In this document: in pieces, positions 60,295 to 64,000 of the stretch
Position numbering within the stretch: the first letter of the stretch is position 1
Layout: each line of letters begins with the position of its first letter
Source of the DNA: Blasia pusilla
Lineage: Eukaryota > Marchantiophyta > Marchantiopsida > Blasiales
DNA: 64,000 nucleotides
Assembly: GCA_050084515.1 (NCBI GenBank)
Contig: CM114271.1
Coordinates: 54,932,001 to 54,996,000, forward strand
Reading direction: 5' to 3'
Made by a program: the position numbers and the translations under genes
The notes under the pieces: model-generated
Seen by the model: only the letters and a program-made list of their open reading frames with translations
Databases searched by the model: none
What the model was told of the DNA's origin: nothing

Positions 60295-61488
60295 GTGATG
60301 ACTCCAGTGGTGGGATTGGATGATGAGTCTTTGGATCCGGAGGTTAGTGAGGAGGCAACAGGTGGTCGTGATATCCATGATGACGTGGAGGTTGTGGAGT
60401 TCTTGCGCACTGACATCATTGCGAGTACAGTGAGTGCTAGGGAGCGGGATCGAATCCTACAGAGAGCCAAGAGGTTCAGGTGGGAGGGGACTCACATTTT
60501 ACGGGTATGGGGAGATGGTAGGATACGAGTGGTACCTCATCCTTCCCAGCGAGCACGTGTAGTGCAACATGCCCATGAGGAGTTGGGACATTTCGGAGTA
60601 AAGCGTACTTACAGCTTACTCCAGGTTCAGTATTGGTGGCTCGACATGCATCTTTGGGTACAAATGATTTGTGGCAGATGTATGGTATGTGACAGAGTGC
60701 GAGCATCCTTCAATGCTCCCACTCCGCAGTTATATCCTTTGCCGATTATGGGTTTAGGTTATCGGTGGAGTTTAGACTTTGCAAGACCTTTGCCATTGAC
60801 AGGGCGTCATCATAGGTATGTGTTGGTCATGGTGGAGCATTTCTCCAAGTGGATAGAGTTGATGGCACTACCAGACAAGGCGAGCAAGGGAACAACTTAT
60901 GCGTTTCTAGATCGTGTGCTTAGTCACTTTGGTGCACCGGCGGAGGTGTTGACTGACCAGGGTATCCAGTTCAGGGGAGAGTTTCAGGCCTTGTGTGATC
61001 AGGCCTTGATAGATCACCGCACCACGTCCAGGGATCATCATGAGGCGGATGGGTTGGCGGAGAGAGTGGTACAGACGATGAAGAGAGGATTGCGCAAGTA
61101 TGGCTTGCAACGGGGACAGTTGAGGGAGTGGGACCTACAATTGCCATGGTTGGCTATGGGTTATCGCTTTAGTCGGCAGGCATACTTGGCGTCATTTTCA
61201 CCGTACTTTTTGCTCTTTGGGAGAGAGCCAGATTTACCTGCAGCGATTTGACGTGACATGGCGGAGGTGTTAGATCTTGATGATCGAGATGTGTAGGTGC
61301 AAGCATGTTCTCAGAGGGCAAAAGTTTTTCGTAGAGTTATGCCTATGGCCTTTGAGAACTTAGCTATTGCCCAGCATAGAAATACATTGAGGTACGCGAC
61401 CATTCGTGGAGGAGGTTATCGTCCAGGGATTAGGAGGTTTCATCCTGGAGATTACGTGTATTTACAGCAGCGGCACCCACGACGCTAG
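60295..61488 (+). pseudogene. DDE integrase of the DNMT-PHD element
   Basis: Same frame as RT. A zinc-binding N-terminus (HEELGHFGVKRT then CGRCMVC) precedes the catalytic core: first Asp in SLDFARP, second in LTDQGIQF, Glu in EADGLAERVVQ. The C-terminal FHPGDYVYL is the usual SH3-like start. Stops at 61249 (TGA), 61294 (TAG) and 61486 (TAG). Integrase inserts the cDNA; the 4-5 bp target duplication at this copy fits a DDE enzyme. Confidence 0.9.
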
Positions 61489-61808
61489 ATGTCATCGCAG
61501 GCGCCGCGATCCTACGTGCGCGCGAGGTATTACCGACCGAGTCCTCATGTTGGAGGGCGGGATGGTATGGTTTGAAGGATCATGTGCGCAATTGTGCGCC
61601 ATGTCATCTTCCGAACGTAGATGGGATGGTGGATCCGAGCTTGGCAGTGGTACCTGCAGGCTTGAGGTGTATGTTGTGCGGATCTGCAAGGGGTGCAGCC
61701 ACCATGTTGGTATGTGATGGTTGTTCTCGAGGGTGGCATATGTCATGTCTGACCCCCCCTCTTGATATGGTTCCCATGGGACGATGGATGTGTCCGAGAT
61801 GTGTATAG
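61485..61808 (+). pseudogene. PHD finger at the integrase C-terminus
   Basis: In a third frame, TLDVIAGAAILRA continues the integrase tail, then comes a C4HC3 finger: CMLC (61668 on), MLVCDGCSRGWHMSC, LTPPLDMVP and WMCPRC, ending TAG 61806-61808. Spacing is that of classical PHD fingers, which read histone H3 tails. It occupies the place where chromodomain elements such as 1533-8355 carry their chromodomain. The frame is open across the finger, but joining it to integrase needs a frame change near 61485. Confidence 0.85.
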
Positions 61809-61873
61809 GATAGTAGGTCATGTTAGAGAGATGTGATATTTTCTATCTAGAGTTAGGGGGATCCAACTACCAA

Positions 61874-61882
61874 CTAGGGGGG
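61874..61882 (+). other. Candidate polypurine tract
   Basis: CTAGGGGGG just before TGGTTGTGTG. It would prime plus-strand DNA at the start of the M repeat, not at the L repeat. Confidence 0.55.
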
Positions 61883-61884
61883 TG

Positions 61885-62018
61885 GTTGTGTGATCTCCAT
61901 GTATATGTATGAGTTGATTTTTATACATGTGTGGATCGACCCGTGTGTGGGGAAGATCGGTGTTGTGTGGTGTAGATGTGACGAGCGATGTATGTTGTGT
62001 AGCGATATGTATGCGCAC
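61885..62018 (+). repeat. Terminal repeat M, internal copy (134 bp)
   Basis: GTTGTGTGATCTCC to ATGCGCAC. Repeated at 62506-62639 with three differences. Not present after the 5' L copy. Confidence 0.92.
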
Positions 62019-62024
62019 AACAGT

Positions 62025-62505
62025 TGTCACATCTGAGTAGCCGATAGGCCGAGATCTATCGTGGATAGGGCGTAGGAGCCAGCGGACTATCTTGAATGTA
62101 ACTTTGTCCCACGGTGTCGGATGAGGTTGAGGATAGGTCCATTGTGTCAGGAACGTCGTTTCTGACAACTTTCATGTTTGAGATCTTTTACAGCCGGATG
62201 ACTTGTTGACCACGTCACCCGCCCCTGGTAACCTGTGTGCGCAAGTTACCAAGGGAAGGGCTATTTTTAGGGGAAGAGCCTTTTGGCTCTTCCCAACCCT
62301 ATATAAGAGAGGAAGATGGCTTTCCTAAGCCATCTTTCTCATGTTGGGCCGTTGGAGCACCTCCCTTGTATGTGTGTGAGCTAGGACTAGGGTGCTAGCG
62401 TCCGGATTCCTTGATAGCACAGGGTGGACGAGGCTCGATATGCCGATGTAGATTGAGGAGTGGAGTTTTAGGCCGGGTGTGCCGTTTTTACTACTCTTTA
62501 TTTTT
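62025..62505 (+). repeat. Terminal repeat L, 3' copy (481 bp)
   Basis: Same as 53491-53971 with five transitions (two near 62083-62090, three in the loop and arm of the first hairpin). TATA at 62300-62307. Confidence 0.93.
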
Positions 62506-62639
62506 GTTGTGTGATCTCCATGTATATGTATGAGTTGATTTTTGTACATGTGTGGATCAACCCGTGTGTGGGGAAGATCGGTGTTGTGTGGTGTAGATGT
62601 GACGAGAGATGTATGTTGTGTAGCGATATGTATGCGCAC
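62506..62639 (+). repeat. Terminal repeat M, terminal copy (134 bp)
   Basis: Runs from the end of L to GCGCAC, then GATA and the right target duplication. Confidence 0.92.
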
Positions 62640-62643
62640 GATA

Positions 62644-62648
62644 ATGAT
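62644..62648. repeat. Target-site duplication, right copy (ATGAT)
   Basis: Matches 53487-53491; copia sequence resumes immediately (AATCATTGAATGC complement). Confidence 0.8.
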
Positions 62649-64000
62649 TGAATGCAGCAAGCTCTTTCTCCATAGCTTTAATCCATTCGACTTTACTTGG
62701 AGCTTCTTCAAAACAACTCGGCTTCTATTCTTGAAGGGTAGTCACCATATATGCATGAAATGTTGCAAGGAAACCTTCATTTATGAATCTATGAACTGGA
62801 TGTATAACTCTACTTGATACGAAGTTATTGTTCAGAGGTAGATGCCTCTAACACCTAACTCGAGCTCTAACTAGTGTCAACAGACTGAATACGTACTCTT
62901 CCCGTCCATGTACTCACAGATTTAACTGATGAATCTAGGATCTTTCCTAATCCTGCACTAGTACTTGGGAAAGTTGAAGACAATGTCTGCTGGTTTACAG
63001 TCATATTCTCCCCCTCAATAGACGAGTTTAGAGGTGGAATAGGCTAGGATGGAGCATACCATGACTTTAGCTCATCAAGACAACATCCCGACTAATACTA
63101 AGCTGCCTTAAGGATGGAATGTAGGACTTATACCCCTTAGTTCCATCAGCATAGCCAATGAAGATACATCTTTCAGACTTGGGGTCTAATTTCTGACGTC
63201 TCTCAGAAGGAACATGAGCATAACAAATACAGCCAAATACTTTCAAGAAGGAAAAATCAGGTTTACTTCCTATGAAGACTTCGAATGGAGTTTTATCATG
63301 AACTCTTGCTGTTGGAGTTCGGTTGATTAAGAAGACTGCACATGCTATAGCCTTTGCCCAATACACCTTAGGCATGTTCTTCTCATTTAGCATAGCTCGT
63401 GCCGCTTCAGCAATATGTCGATTCTTCCTCTCAACCACTCCATTTTGTTGTGGAATGTAACGGCAAGTCACTTGACGTTGGATGCCATTATGACGTAAAT
63501 AGTCATCAAACTCCATTGAAAGATGCTCTCCTCCTCCATCATAACGCAATTTTAGAATATGTTCTCCAGTCTACTTCTCTACTAGAACTTTGAATGTTTG
63601 GAATATTGAGAATACCTCTGAGTTGGCTTTCAGAAAGTATATACATATATACCTAGAGAAGTCATCAATAAATGAAACAAAATACTGGCAACCATTAAAG
63701 CTATGTTGTGATGTTGTCCATACATCATTGTGGATCAACTCCAATATCCTGGATGCTCTTCTACCTTGCTTTGGAAAATAAAATCTAGCTTGTTTTCCAA
63801 ATTGGCAAGCAAGACTTACCTCTAGCGTTGCAAGACTCGCTAATTTAGCGAGTCCTATTACTATATTAGACGATGAAAGACTCTGTAATCTTTGACGATT
63901 CATATGTCCAATTCTTTTATGCCACACATTTAGATCTGTGACTTGTTGGGTGGTTTGACCATACATTGTTGTTTGAATCTCTGGCATAGAAACATTTTAT
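62649..64000 (-). pseudogene. Ty1/copia integrase region, runs off the window
   Basis: Minus strand from the window edge: GAG-pre-integrase (LNVWHKRIGHMNRQRL, residues before 63800), integrase core (HNDVWTTSQ, FVSFIDDFSRYICIYFLK), a break near 63560, then RYDGGGEHLSMEF, YIPQQNGVVERKNRHI (catalytic Glu) and FEVFIGSKPDFSFLKVFGC to 63067. The pre-RT block EAPSKVEWIKAMEKELAAF is at 62710-62650. It continues at 53486 across the inserted element. Integrase before RT is the Ty1/copia order. Confidence 0.9.

Larger units (their letters stand above)
53491..62643 (+). mobile_element. Ty3-type retrotransposon encoding a DNA methyltransferase and a PHD finger
   Basis: Order: L repeat, self-primer site, 1 kb leader, gag, zinc knuckle, protease, C5-cytosine methyltransferase, RT, RNase H, DDE integrase, PHD finger, polypurine tract, M repeat, L repeat, M repeat. 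It is inserted in a copia element with a 4-5 bp target duplication. RT before integrase places it in Ty3/gypsy. It is GC-richer than its surroundings. The L copies differ by five transitions in 481 bp. Multiple stops and frame changes mean it cannot make a full product as it stands. Confidence 0.9.

Noticed and set aside
1-64000. CRISPR arrays, bacterial operons, rRNA or intact tRNA genes
   Set aside because: Repeats are LTRs, minisatellites or microsatellites without regular unique spacers; introns and retroelements show a eukaryotic nuclear genome; no complete tRNA or rRNA sequence was seen.

Overview
The window looks like nuclear DNA of a land plant, or at least a streptophyte, and most likely a non-seed plant. 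The evidence is a plant-type SNAP33-like SNARE gene with GT-AG introns, Ty3 elements whose primer-binding site is the plant initiator-Met type, Ty1/copia and hAT elements, CT/GA microsatellites and long AT-rich spacers. I cannot name the species. It is a repeat-rich, nested region with few host genes. The clear host gene is the SNARE gene (minus strand, 33438-36712, five exons). A 203-codon coiled-coil reading frame at 20154-20765 is a possible second one. A 751-codon hAT-type transposase (43704-45959) is fully open.

Layout. 840-10255 holds an R2-like non-LTR element broken by a composite Ty3 chromodomain element (1533-8355). That composite is itself two copies joined in opposite orientation. 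A second R2-like element lies on the minus strand (about 14300-17860). 23989-27312 and 30354-32315 hold two more damaged copies of the same Ty3 family; the first has LTR pieces in both orientations. 33438-36712 is the SNARE gene. 43620-46960 is the hAT gene with a hairpin on its 3' side and nested tandem repeats on its 5' side. 52842-64000 is a minus-strand Ty1/copia element split by a 9.15 kb Ty3-type element (53491-62643).

The split insertion is the most interesting object. In order it carries gag, zinc knuckle, aspartic protease, a C5-cytosine DNA methyltransferase domain, reverse transcriptase/RNase H, DDE integrase and a PHD finger. A DNA-methylation writer and a probable histone-tail reader therefore sit in one retrotransposon. 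It has no recognisable tRNA primer site. Instead, 11 nt at the predicted transcript start are exactly complementary to 11 nt two bases after the 5' repeat, which is the Tf1-type self-priming arrangement. Its terminal repeats are arranged L...M-L-M (split direct repeats) rather than as two simple LTRs. The two L copies differ at 5 of 481 positions, so insertion is recent, yet the coding frames carry many stops, nearly all one C-to-T change from Gln or Arg codons.

Coordinates of degraded elements, AT-rich repeats and unrecognised spacers are approximate. Family assignments rest on motifs read by eye, not on database searches.
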